Source: Rhynchonema sp. JSB1_4
Taxonomy: Eukaryota; Nematoda; Chromadorea; Monhysterida; Xyalidae
Direction of reading: 5' to 3'
Assembly: GCA_030248065.1 (NCBI GenBank)
Contig: JASAMV010002290.1
Coordinates: 1-64,000, forward strand
Length of the DNA: 64,000 nucleotides
Shown: positions 11,285 to 23,489 of the stretch, one piece after another
Numbering within the stretch: position 1 is the stretch's first letter
Layout: each line of letters opens with the position of its first letter
Made by a program: the position numbers and the translations under genes
Notes under the pieces: model-generated
Databases searched by the model: none
Told to the model about the DNA's origin: nothing
What the model saw: only the letters and a program-made list of their open reading frames with translations

Positions 11285-14200
11285 ATTGAGGCTCTTTGTG
11301 AACTTGTCAGCTTGTAGTAATGTCGTCAAATCACGCGGCGTCACATCTTTTCATCAAATCATGTGTTACTTCTCGCGCTCATTTGGGGCTCATGCGTTAT
11401 TGCTTGATTTGACGATCTTACTTGTAATGGTGAATATTGCTTGTTTGCCGACAGAAAATTTCGGAGTCTCGATCATAAAGGTCCCTACAGTGGGAGAGTA
11501 GAGTGTCGAACTGACAACTTGTACAGACTTGAACCTTCATACAATATGTTAGCTTTGCAATGTCAATACGTGTCCACACTGTGTGCTTTTGTTTGGAATA
11601 CGTAATTGTTTCAACACGATTATTTGTCGACTGTCACCGGGTTCCATACCATTTGCGGCACAATTGGATACAAGTTCCCGTTGCGTTCTTCCATCCTATA
11701 TACCGTAACTGCTGGGTACATCTTCAGGTGACGATGTCATTTATGTCTATGATGAACTTCCTGGATGTACATAATGTACATAGGTATGTTGTAGTGGTGC
11801 GACGGCTAATAGTTCTGTCGTCAAATCATGGCGTCAAATCTTTTCGTCAAATCAAGCAATAATACACGAGCTCCAAATGAGCGCGGGCAATATGTGACTT
11901 GACGAAGCGATTTGACGACATTGCTATCAGCCGAATGAGTGCGACGAATGAAAATAATAAGCTTTCACACAGAAGGGCTCTCCTCAAGCTTGCTTTCGAG
12001 TTGTTGATTACAAAAGTGATGACACTCTCACAACATCCTACATGCACATGCAGTCTCTGCGTGTGTGTGTGTGCTTCAGCAGCTAGCTAATTAGCTGGCT
12101 GGCCGGCCACACTGACCCAAAGGACATGCAAAGTTGTCACCTCACTCAGCCACTCTAGTTGACGACGATTTGCGTCGCGTTTGTGTCGTGTTGGCGTGTC
12201 GTTAGATCGATCAAGTACATAGGGGGTGCACAGTACATCCCGGTTATAGTCTGTTCGGGGATTGGCTTAGATGCTTGGTGGGGTGACCAGAACAGGGAAT
12301 GACACACACACACACTTGGAGTTATAATGACATGATGATGTGACCTGTCTCTGCGCTGTGGCCGCAGCTCATTAAAAACAGCAACGGCGCAAGTGCGCCC
12401 ACTACCGTACACACGCACGCGCACGCACGCACATAGCCGCGCATTCCGCGGGATCAAGCTGTCCTGTCACATGTGCGCGCTAATTGAAAACACTCGTGCA
12501 CCAACGGCACCGCATGTGCACTGCTGCTGCTGCACCGCACCAACCACGATGACAGTATATCATTATCACCTATCCATATGTATATCTGTGCCACTCAGTG
12601 TGCATGTGCGATGTCGCGTGTGTCCAACTTGTCAACTTCTGTGTCGTCTGCCTGCCGTCTTTCGCATGCAAAGGGGCTTATGTACCGCTCTGCTCCGCTG
12701 CCTTGACACTGAGTTATGGCTCATGCGTACGTACATATATGGCCACCTTTAGCTGATGTCACGTCTTCTGGCTTGTTGTGCCTTGCTTTCCTGTTCGATG
12801 ACACCCATCCAACAACACAAGTACAGATGCTTCTGGGACGATTTGTACAGCTATGTATTCCTGGGGATACACCTGGTTTGGATGCTTTGTCGTCTCATGT
12901 TCAAATCCCACACATGAGAGGTATTGCGACACCTTCCATCCCGCAGCCACCGCTACTACGACAGACCTACAGTAGTATATGATTGTTGTGTCACAGTATC
13001 GCCAAACCAGCCTATCCTTATGAAGTTACACCCCATAGATGCCACTGCGTCTTTGCGATATACGAGACTTTAGTTTGACATTGACTTAACAGTTTAGTAA
13101 TCACACCCTGGTGCGCTTCTGGTGTCCGCGCGAAACTGGAAGGTGCTGTGCGACCAAGCAATCATAAAAATGTCATTCAAGCACCACTGACTTGCTTGAC
13201 TTCAGCCTTTCTGCTCGCTTGACGTGTCCCTGATCTGGGAACATGGGACATACTTGATATAAACCTGTGAGTACCTTGAAGAATCAGGCAAAATCTAGTC
13301 CAAAATGCAGCGCGGTGCAAACGCGCGTAATCGCCGGTAGAAATCAGGCAGCCGTCGCACGTGGGCCCAGCTCAATCATGCGTTGGACCACAGACCCGCT
13401 CCCATACTTGTTATTGTTCTTGTTTGTGTGTGTGTGGCACCACAAACACGCACTTGTGAATCCATACTTCCGTTGGTGGTTGGTCCGTCCATGTGTGCCA
13501 GCAATTGTCGCATAATCTATGTCTCAAGAGTGACTCGGCCGACTGTCCCCTTGACACCTGCGTACACGCCAAACACAGTGACAAATCACGATCAGGCGCA
13601 TATAGTGGGGCGTCGCGGCCGGGTTGGCGAAAACTTAGGTTTGGGCCGATTGCATGCACACAAATCACAATAAGGACCGAGATGTGTGGCCCCAGCACAG
13701 GTTAGGCCCAGGCTGATGCTTTCATATTATTTCCACGTGCTCCACACAAAGACAAAAGGACATCAAGACAAGCTTCGGCTTGTTGTTGTTGCGAAATCAA
13801 CAATCTATCCTTGACATGCTGACTTATACACCAGGGTCATAATGCGTAAATATGAAATACATGACCCATCATCCAAGCGCCAAAGCCCACGCCCAAGCAT
13901 AGTCACTCAGCGCGAGCTGTGCCAGTGCCCAAGTTCAAGTGTGCACAGCCACAATTATGACACGACAGTATCGTCAAGCCGGCCGATGCCCAAAAGTGTG
14001 CATCACGGTCGCCGATCATAATGAAGTCTCTGTCTCTCTCTCTCTCCTCTTTGGTGCAGTTCAGCTGGAGCTTGATACGGCATGAGAGAGAGACAGACGC
14101 GCGTCGGTTGACGGCTGCGTGCGCGCTAATCCGTTATAGTCGTCTCTGTGCTACGCAAAAGACAGAGCATGACAAAATCACATTTTGATGCCACTTGCGC

Positions 14201-15019
14201 GTGCGTGTGACGCGCCTTTGACAACCAAACTACCGTAAGACTTGTGTTTGTATACGTTCATATACATATGTGACAGACAAGCCAAACTGGCGTGCTATTT
14301 CTCCTCATTTGGCAACACTTACGTACTTGACACACACCATGCGCGCCGTGCCAAACTAGGACCCAGTGCTCATGGTGTCATTTATGGTTGAAATTTGACA
14401 GTTGCTTAGAAAATGGTCATTCTTTCGCGATAATAGTTCAATTCAGAGCCGCTTGCTGGTCGTTGTTGAGCCACGTTGTGACTTTCATACAGGTGTATGT
14501 GCTCCATGGTGAATTCAGATTCAGCAAGTGTCCCAGAACATGGGTGTGCACCTTTATCTACACGCAATGTCATGTATGTACGTATGTACCCTTTCTAATC
14601 TCAGTTTGGCGTGTCACATTATTCAAAATGAGTCACAGTGCACAATCACCCAAGCGAATGGATACATGAATTTTGCTGCTGCGATTTTCGAAAGCTGAGA
14701 GAAACAGAGATAAGCTATGCGCAGCGATATTTTAGCTGGGCGCAGCATTTTCAATGACCTGTAGACAAAACATGCATCAACTCGCCGTCCCCATATCACT
14801 CCAGTGCACCCATTCGGGGGGTGACTGTCATTTACATGCACCCGCCGTTGTCGTTTTATTCTGCTTGATAGTATGATTTTGTCAGCTTTTTCTCTCGTGT
14901 GACTTCGCCAAAACACCAAAGCCATGTAGCACACTGCCTGTCGGGCTTGGGCAACCGTCAACTTAGCCCCTTCCATGTGCAAGCGCGATACTGCGATGCA
15001 AATCAAGGTTTGGGGGCGC

Positions 15020-15048
15020 TTGTTGTTGTTGTTGTTGTTGTTGTTGTC
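15020..15048. repeat. (GTT)n microsatellite
   Basis: About nine to ten uninterrupted trinucleotide units. A second shorter GTT tract lies at 15974-15988. Confidence 0.9.
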
Positions 15049-16649
15049 CGACCGGGTTTTTTTACCTTTTTTCTTCAACAATCCAGACTTTAGAACGTGT
15101 GCGTACTTTCTGCCCTCGCGGGCGCGCGCGTCCCACCACTATACGGGTCCACCTATAGCTCTTTGTCTACAAAAACATATTCACCTGACGTCGAAAAAAC
15201 ACGGTCCGAATTTGTTGCTCGCTTGCCGGTATGCAGCAGCAGCAGCACTTTTTGTATAAATCGACGAATACCTGTATAGCTACATATAAAGCGACCGATG
15301 TCCATATACGATAGCCGTGTATACCTATGGTTGATGTCAGGCACCAAACTTATGCTTGTGCACCCGTGGTGTCTCTCTCACATGCGCGCTGAGATTTCCT
15401 GAAGGCGACCGTGTTTGATGAAATTCGCTCGGGAGTGAGTCCAAGCACATTTCATAAGCAGAAACCAGCTCAAGTCTGAAGCATGTATGTATATTTAGGG
15501 GTGTCACGTGGAAAAGTGCGGAAGTCCTGGTCACCGCTGCACAGCAAAGTGCACCGCACAACCACTGTAGTCAATAGAGCTGCATAGTTTGATTGTGTGC
15601 TTGCTTGTACACCCATGTAGCCACCTAGAGCGTCGCAAACGCTGCTACTGCTTGCATGCCAGAGTATCCTTCTACCCGATTTGCGATCAAAATGTGTTTC
15701 GTGTCGTCTCGTACACGACTGTGCATTGAATTAAACCGGGTTACGGTAAGTCGTTGTGCTTTGACATCACACCGGGTTCGGCATCGACGTGGTTACTGTA
15801 CTTTCGTACAGGTACACAAAGACTTGAATATATTTTTAAACTGCGATCTTAGAAACCAAGTCGCTGACGTTTGGCGAAGCAGTGACTTTTGTCATCAACA
15901 AATGAAACTTGTGCGTAATACATCGAGCAATTTTCTGTCCTTTGAATTCCCACGCAGTTTTTGTGTATATTTTTGTTGTTGTTGTTGTAGTTTCGAACTT
16001 TAGCTTCTGCTCTGCGACCTTATCGTTATCTCAACATTAAAAGTTCGCGCGCGCGGTTGTGCAAAAGCCGGCTGTGAGCGTCGCACCCAAAAACTCGTCA
16101 CATCGGAACATCTGCGTGGTCAACGCGCACGCGTAGGGGGGACGATGCAACGAGTACCAAATGTGACACCCAAAACTGCTGGCTTGTACCACCATGTACA
16201 TACGCACCTTAGCCGGTATGAAACTTTGCTATCGGATCGGACCGGTCCTGCGTTTGGTCACGTGACCGCCCTGATAGCACTAGTTTGAATCAGTGTGAAT
16301 GTTGGTCCTAATGACTGGTTATATGATGAACCAACCTAACGAGACTGACTCTATTCGAAATTAGTACCAACATATAGATCTCAACTTCAAATAGTCATGT
16401 GTCCAAGCCAAAATCGATCCTTTCCGATAACCAAGTTTGACGCGGACACTCGACAAATCTGCTCTGGTCGCGAGCGTTTTTCTGTCGCCTCCGATGCAGC
16501 GCACATCTGGAACTTAATGATGTTTCGATCATTAGTGCACCACGGTGCCACGCAAGATGCAAATGTCAACGTGCGTACCGCTGTTGTCACACACACACAC
16601 ATGATGATGGAACGAATGGGTGGGGTAGATTCGGACTTCATCAGGGTCG

Positions 16650-16801
16650 TACAGTGCAGCCTGGTTATAGTGACCCTCAGTCACGTTGTACCTACAATGG
16701 TGAGACCGCCAGTAGTGTGGCTCCCAATCCATCGACAGTAAATATTTTCAATCATCGAAAATGTGGGGTTTCGATCACGTCACTGTAAAGAGGGTACAAT
16801 A
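16650..16801. mobile_element. TA-flanked MITE, about 152 bp
   Basis: The left end reads TACAGTGCAGCCTGGTTATA followed by GTGAC. The right end, reverse-complemented, reads TATTGTACCCTCTTTACAGT followed by GAC. Both ends are bounded by TA, the target of Tc1/mariner-pogo elements. The size matches the copy at 36755-36905. No coding capacity. Confidence 0.5.
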
Positions 16802-19800
16802 CCCATTGGGACCCCAAGATCCACCAAGGCTTCTACTGCCTAAAGTTGCGTCATTTATCTGTCACACATGTGCACACGTGGTCGGCAACACCCAAAACCA
16901 AACACCGTAACCAAAAACATCATGTCATAATATCTGTGGTGTGCACCACAAACCCTGGCCACAAATATAGCCAACAACATATAGTATGAGTTTGGTATGG
17001 GTTTGGGTTGTTTATGTTGAGCCGGTGACTGGCAGCAGAAATTACCATCATCAACCCTCGTGCCTCATACTATGGCACGTGTCACCCGCTTGTCATTTGA
17101 TATCCGACAGCCAACCAACAACCACTCTATGTGACTAACACTCTGTTGTGTCATAAAGTGCCCGTAGTGTGTCCCACCACTCTTAATATAATCTGGTTAC
17201 CCATAGTTATAGTGGTGCACGGTGCAAAATGTTGTGCGGCTTTATATGACAACAAGCGTATACGTAGGTATAAGACCGGGCTTTTGGTGACCAACCAACA
17301 CTCATTTTGGTGCCATAGCCCATCCTGTCACCAAAGCTGTATCGCACATCTTATATGTAAAGGTGCCCACATCTGCCTGCGCGATAGCCAGCCTCTCTCA
17401 ATTTGTGCTTGTGCTCTTGTTACCCAAAGACCTGCTCTGCTTCTACTGAACGGTGTGGTGACCCATAAGCTGCTGCAGCGACAACTTTTTGAGTTGAGTC
17501 ATTCGGGTCTTATTTTGACTATGACATGTCAATCAGGGTCGTTTCATGTTTTTCTCTGTCCTTTCCTAATGTTCCAGTCACAAAGTATGTATTATGTGCA
17601 CAGGTCATAGCATTATTTGTCATCGCGATTATGTTTTGTCGTCGCAAACAAAATTTCGTAGCATTCTCGAACAAAAATGTCAAGTCATTTCATCTTTCAG
17701 TCACTTTTTGTCCCGCCCACCACCCCCACAATGTGTTTGTGTCATTTTCTCCAGAAAAGATGAAAATCCAAAAAATATATGCTGTGCAAGCTGCGCAGAT
17801 CTTGTCATCTTATAATGTCCAGACGCAGCGACTATATATTTCGTCGTCACCAGAGCATGTAGGTGTCTAAAGGTGTTAGAGCAGTCAAACTGCCTGGTCC
17901 CATGTATACATGGGCCAACCACTTTACGTACGCGCGTCAAGCAACAGGACCAGCAGAAGCAGCAGCTAATCAGAGAGAAAGCGAACGCGCGCAAGATGCG
18001 CTCCATCAACTGCCTAATCGCGCGCATCCGAGACACAATTGTTGCCGGGCTCTTGTCTTGTCGTGTGGGTGTCGTATTTATAGTGTCGGGTGCCTGTCTG
18101 TGCGTCTCCAGGATATCTGGATATTTGACAATATTATTCTGCCTCGCATGGCATTACATCTAGCTGTTATATTGTCTCTGGATGGTTTTGTCCAGTATAA
18201 TTTCTGTCCCATTTTACGCCGGTCAAGCTGCGCGAGCTTACAGTATGTGTTTGTTACACTGATTGTTTTCAAACGTGACGCTCAAGCACATCTACGTACG
18301 ATACACGACGACACATACATGCGCGCGACACCTTGGCCCCTCCTTGTGTGTTGTTGTGGTCCATTTGACAAGCTGCTGCTGGGCTGTCATCAAGCCACAA
18401 CATGTGTACACCCACTAGGTAAAGGACACTAAGATGGTTATGTCGCATTGCGCTTATGACTCGAAAACACGGGTTTGGCTTCACTGAGCCGCTCTGAGAT
18501 GTACCCCACACTGGAAGATGGTCACAGGTCTTCGTTTTGTACGTATATATTTTTTGTCACTGGCTCTTGTCGTATGTATCTGATACACTGAAGTACCCAC
18601 GTGGACTGATTTCCGTGTGAAGGTCACGTTGCGGTCCATTATTGCACTCAAGTATAGCTCAAATGCACCATGTTGGTGTCACCAGATCATTAGGGAACCT
18701 TTATGGCCTGCCAACGTCCAACAAACAAAAAACGCCCCTGCCATATTAGTATGTAAGTATAACCTTAAGTTTCTTTGAGCGGAAATTCCCCGTTTCACAA
18801 CGCTTGCGATGCGGTGCACATCCTAAGTTGTGTTTTCGGATCCCTCAGCCACCAAGAGTCCAAGCGTGCACCATACCAACTTCTACCGCCTGTGTGTGTA
18901 CTTCACATTTCTTCGTGTCATCAGTAGCGTATAACAGTGTGACCGAAGACTTCTTTGTGTCACAGCTCCGTTAAGGCCTGTTTACGGCTCGTGTGTGTGT
19001 GATGCATTCGCTTTGTGAACCGATGTGGTGCACCTCAATCTGGGACACCTTATGGTTCACTCAACTTGCCTTGGTGTGTAAGATCATCCAAAATATGCAG
19101 TGTGTGTGAACTATTCCCATCCCATACTTGTCTACTTGACAGTGCGGGCGCTGTGTGGTGCACATCGCGTCAGCTGTTGCTTGCACGTCACCCGGCATAC
19201 TTGTCAGGTATGTAGGCTGCGTTGCTCCTGCCTGTTGCTCCCCGAGTGCCATTCCATTCAGTTTGCTTTCTCTGTTGTTTGGCCGGCCTTGTGGTGTGCT
19301 GGGGCTTTGTGCCCCACGCGCACCGCCCCACTGGCCAAGAGGGCTGGGGCCGGCGGGAGTGGATGTCCACTCTCTATGGCTATGGCTTTGGGATGATCAT
19401 CAAGCAAGTTGGTGTCGGTGTCCCCCTGGCACGGCGACCAAGCAGCCAGCAACGGGCCATTTGTCATCCGATGTCACGCTGATGATGTCCACAGCAGCAG
19501 CAGCTATTTCGGGTCTGGGTGCCCCCACTGTTGTTGTTGATGCGTTGATCCTTCTCTCCTGCTACTCTATGCGCGGATATGCGACCAAAAATCGACACCC
19601 GCACCACCACCACCGCTAAAGTGCGTTTCTATTCTTGTTTCTGCTTTGTTCTTCGTGTTGTTGCTCTTTTTGGTGCCGGTACTGTCCTGTCGCTTGTCTC
19701 TCGCTCACTCTCTCCGTTTCTGTGGCACACAACAAATGTCAATGGTCGTTATTTATCTTCAGATTATATCCGGGGCACCCGTACACGTTGTAGACGCCAC

Positions 19801-20628
19801 CTCATGTTGCTTTGAAGGTGTGCAGTATTGGTGATGTAGCCCCAGAATCAGAAAACACCAGACTTTTGTCTACTTTCAGTGCTGCTCCTCTAAGCGGCAG
19901 ATTTCTTTTTTCGCCAACAGTGTCCTGCACAATGTTCCATTTCAGCTCTTCTTCGTTTCTGATCTGGTGATTTTATTCTACCGAAATCCGACATCAAGCA
20001 ATATCGAACCCGGATGGCCACGGACGCTGACCAATCAGTGCGTGTGGACCAGGACGGTGGGGGTGATCGCGAAGTTACGGTAAGTGGATGACACGACAGG
20101 AGTGGGTGCTCAGGCATCATCTTTCTATCATCGGGACTCGGCATTTTCTGTCACCGAGGGAATACTCACTCACTCACAGTATAGGGCAGATTGTCGATCA
20201 GGTGATGGGGTACGAGCCGCGAATTTTGTACCAAGCTCTCTCGCTCCCTCGTCTACCACGGGTTTCGCTTTCGCTACAAAGAGGGCCACTGTATATAGGT
20301 GTATAGAGGGTTGACTTTTTCAATTTTTTATTGTCTTCATCATCCCACTCATTGTGATTCGATGTAGAGAGTATACATACATCAAAGTCTCCCACAAATC
20401 CTTTACTGTGTTTTTCACATTTCTGTGTTTGTGTCCAATCACTGTCCACAAACAGTTGCGAGCGAGGTATACGGTATCAGGTATCTGATCGTAACCATAG
20501 TATGGACGTGTCTGATTGATGCGCGACACTTTGCGCACACACGCGACGTACGAGTCTCACACTGTCGGATGAAAATTGTCTCCTTGGTGTTATGCGCTTG
20601 TAGACTGTAGGTGTACACTTGTTGTGTG

Positions 20629-20794
20629 CACAGTGTCCGCTCTTTATAGTCACCACCTTCTACACTGTAAATATTTTCTAACGATACATAGGAATATAAA
20701 CCTCCGACCTACCGCTCCATACAGCGAGTATATTCTTCAGTGTGAGCAAAAATGACTGTTTCCGATTGTGCCACTATAACGAGGCTAGACTGTA
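20629..20794. mobile_element. TA-type MITE, about 166 bp
   Basis: The left end carries CAGTGTCCGCTCTTTATAGT then CACC. The right end, reverse-complemented, carries TACAGTCTAGCCTCGTTATA then GTGG. This belongs to the same family as 16650-16801 and 36755-36905 by shared CAGT...CC...TTATAGTGAC terminal layout. The left TA is not intact. Confidence 0.45.
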
Positions 20795-23489
20795 TACCGA
20801 TATCAGTTAGAGCATCGCACGTCTGCATTCAAGCGTGCGCTAGTTGGCGTGTTCAAGCCACACCACCAAATATCCACCAATGGCAAGTGGAAATCAGCCA
20901 AAATTGCTGCGGCGCGCGCAACAAGTCACGCGTACAGGCACACGTTGATGACACCTTGGTTCATAGGTGGTGTCGCACCACTTGTAAGAGCTTGCTGCAA
21001 TTGTATGCGTGCGCAGGTGTATATATCCAGTGAAACATCAGTTGGTACGTTCATGACTAGACGTAAAGACCACTGTGTTAGAATTGCAAGCCTCATTGAG
21101 CAACCAACGAATTGAGTCATTGTAAGCATAGAGGCTGACAAGCCATATCGTTGTTGTGGTGGTATACCTTGCGAAGCGCGCAAAAAAATGAACGCGTGCG
21201 TGTAGTATATCTGTGTGTGTGTGAAAAACGACATTGTTTTTTATTCCTGAGGAGATACCAGTCGGTCACGTGAACCTGCGAATGCGGTGTCTAACCGAGC
21301 ACGCGCATCTGGCTTGTTGTGTGTCTCATTGGTTTATAGGACACGCAAACTGCTTATCAAAAACACACGCACACACACGTGAACAACAAACCCATGCGAT
21401 ACGGAACGGCCGCAAATTGGAGAGGGGACGACTCTTATAAGGGGTGACCATCGGCACATAGTGACGGACCGGGACAGATTAGGACCCGGTCTAGTTGTCA
21501 TGTATGGTTGTCTGTCTAGAAGAATGCATGCCTGTCTGAATTCAGGTCCGACTATGCCCCAGTACCCCGATAATTGTGCAGCGTGAAATGACCATTCATT
21601 CGTCACCTGGCCCTACACGCACATATTGAAGTGGCGTGATGAATGGCCACCACGACGGCGACAAGATGACAATACAGCAAGCAAGCACCCGCATGCGCGC
21701 GGCACTACTCGCTAAAGATTACATGCTCTTAACGAACCAAACTACATATGTACGTGTGCACATGCACATACCTTTTTGGTCTCTCTATGGCATGAAACAT
21801 GGATATTCGGGCTTTCTCAGTGAACGTGCGGGTTGCTTTCGCAGTCCGATTATTCATTTTCGACTGTGATAGTCATGTACGTACATACGTACATGGTGTC
21901 CGTCGGATAATCACTGGTGTTGAGGCGGAGACAGATCCATTTCCATCGCACACCACCGACTGGTGCTCTTAATGATAATGTTTCGTGGGCCTGTAGTTTT
22001 GTGGTGTTGACAAGGCCGATAACATGTGGACAGGCACATAAATTCTGGTCTCGTAACGATCCAGTGAACAAGCAGGCTCACGCGGCCATAGCTATAGAGC
22101 GAGACGGTCACATGTCAAAGTACACGGTCGTGTATGTGTTACGGTAATGCCATGCCTGGCTGTACACTCTGGTGCGTGACACACCATGCGTGGGCAGAGA
22201 GAGAGAGAGATGCTTGCGCCGGGTTACGGTAGGACGACATAAACATGCGCGCATGACATCTAACTTCGAAGTGTAGTCAGTAAGTCAGCTAGAGATGCGC
22301 ACACAATTGGTGAATATAAACACAGTAGGATATTGATGACATGTCATGTTCGTGGGTACAGATTGTCATGTTTGTGACGTCATTTGCTGGTGGGCCCACA
22401 CAAATATACACCTAGACACACAAGTGTGCCCAAAGTCTATATGTAGTGGTGACTGTGGGCTGACTGCATCGCATCTATTTTACATTTGTGCTTGGTGTTG
22501 AACAAAACGGTCATGTTCGTTCGCTGCTGTTATCTGGTCTCACGCACGCGACTCTCAAGTACAGGGTGGGTCGAAAGAACGCTTCACGTCAAGTTGACAG
22601 CATGGAAAGTTACTCCTGGCCGACGCAGTACCTAAGTAGATCGCCACTATGGTGATGTTGATGCCAGCTCATATAGCACACAGTCGTGCAACATTTGTAT
22701 TCAAACAAGCAGCAGTCACATTATTTTTGTTTGATTCAGTCATCCTATGCAGTTGTAGTTGGCTTTTTCATTCATTCCATGCGCACCCCGCGCCATCTAA
22801 GCTGACGCATGCATAGTTTCTTGCTAGTTTGGGGCGCATTACACACGTCATTGTAATGTCATTTTCGACCATTGTGTTATAGTAACAGGTATACCCTATA
22901 TGCCCATGACATCAACCAACCACACACATGCTGATACCGTTTCCGGTGTGTGTGGTGTCACCTCAGTATTCATGTAGAATTGAATATTGCGCTTTCTCTC
23001 GCTGATTATTCTTTTGTGACCGCATCCGCTTTATACCTTACATGATGCCACATGTGTACCTCAACATGTGTACCTACATATGTATACCATCAATGAGGTG
23101 ACACCCTGTTTCTGGCACGCCCTGGGCTTTTTAGATTCACATCACACCTCTATGTCTTTTTTAGCCATCGAGCTGTGACTGCTATTCAGCGATAAATTAT
23201 CACTAGCTATTTGATGGTGCTCCAGCACCAAAATTACGTCGGGAATTTTTTATGCAGTGTGTCCGCTTTACAGTGGCCATCCCTATACATATAACGGATA
23301 TTTTCAGTGCTTTTTGGTCCCAACTCTGCCGTCAACTTCCTATAATAGCACTCTTTACAGTTAGTATTCTTTATGGTGTGACCACAAATAGTGGGTCCTG
23401 ATCAGGCCACTATGAAGACAATAAACTGTATTTCAACATTTCAGTTGCCGATATCGTCTACAGCCACTAGTCAGCCGTCTCCGAACACA

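Larger units (their letters stand above)
11285..23489. other. about 12 kb gene-free, repeat-rich stretch upstream of the disco/basonuclin gene
   Basis: No exon with coding character and matching splice sites is visible on either strand. It holds (CA)n/(GT)n tracts (about 12301-12316, 12410-12433, 16588-16602), a CT run at 14031-14048, (GTT)n at 15020-15048 and 15974-15988, and a GA run at 22197-22210. It also holds two recognisable TA-flanked MITEs. Candidate motifs scattered here include several GTTACGGTA/TACCGTAAC strings and palindromic acgtacgtacgt-type strings. It may be intergenic or the long first intron and regulatory domain of the gene starting at 23.49 kb. Confidence 0.45.

Noticed and set aside
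11285..23489. Many open frames of 60-190 codons in the gene-free region
   Set aside because: They overlap on both strands, are full of simple-sequence translations, show no domain or exon-phase logic, and have no supporting splice sites.
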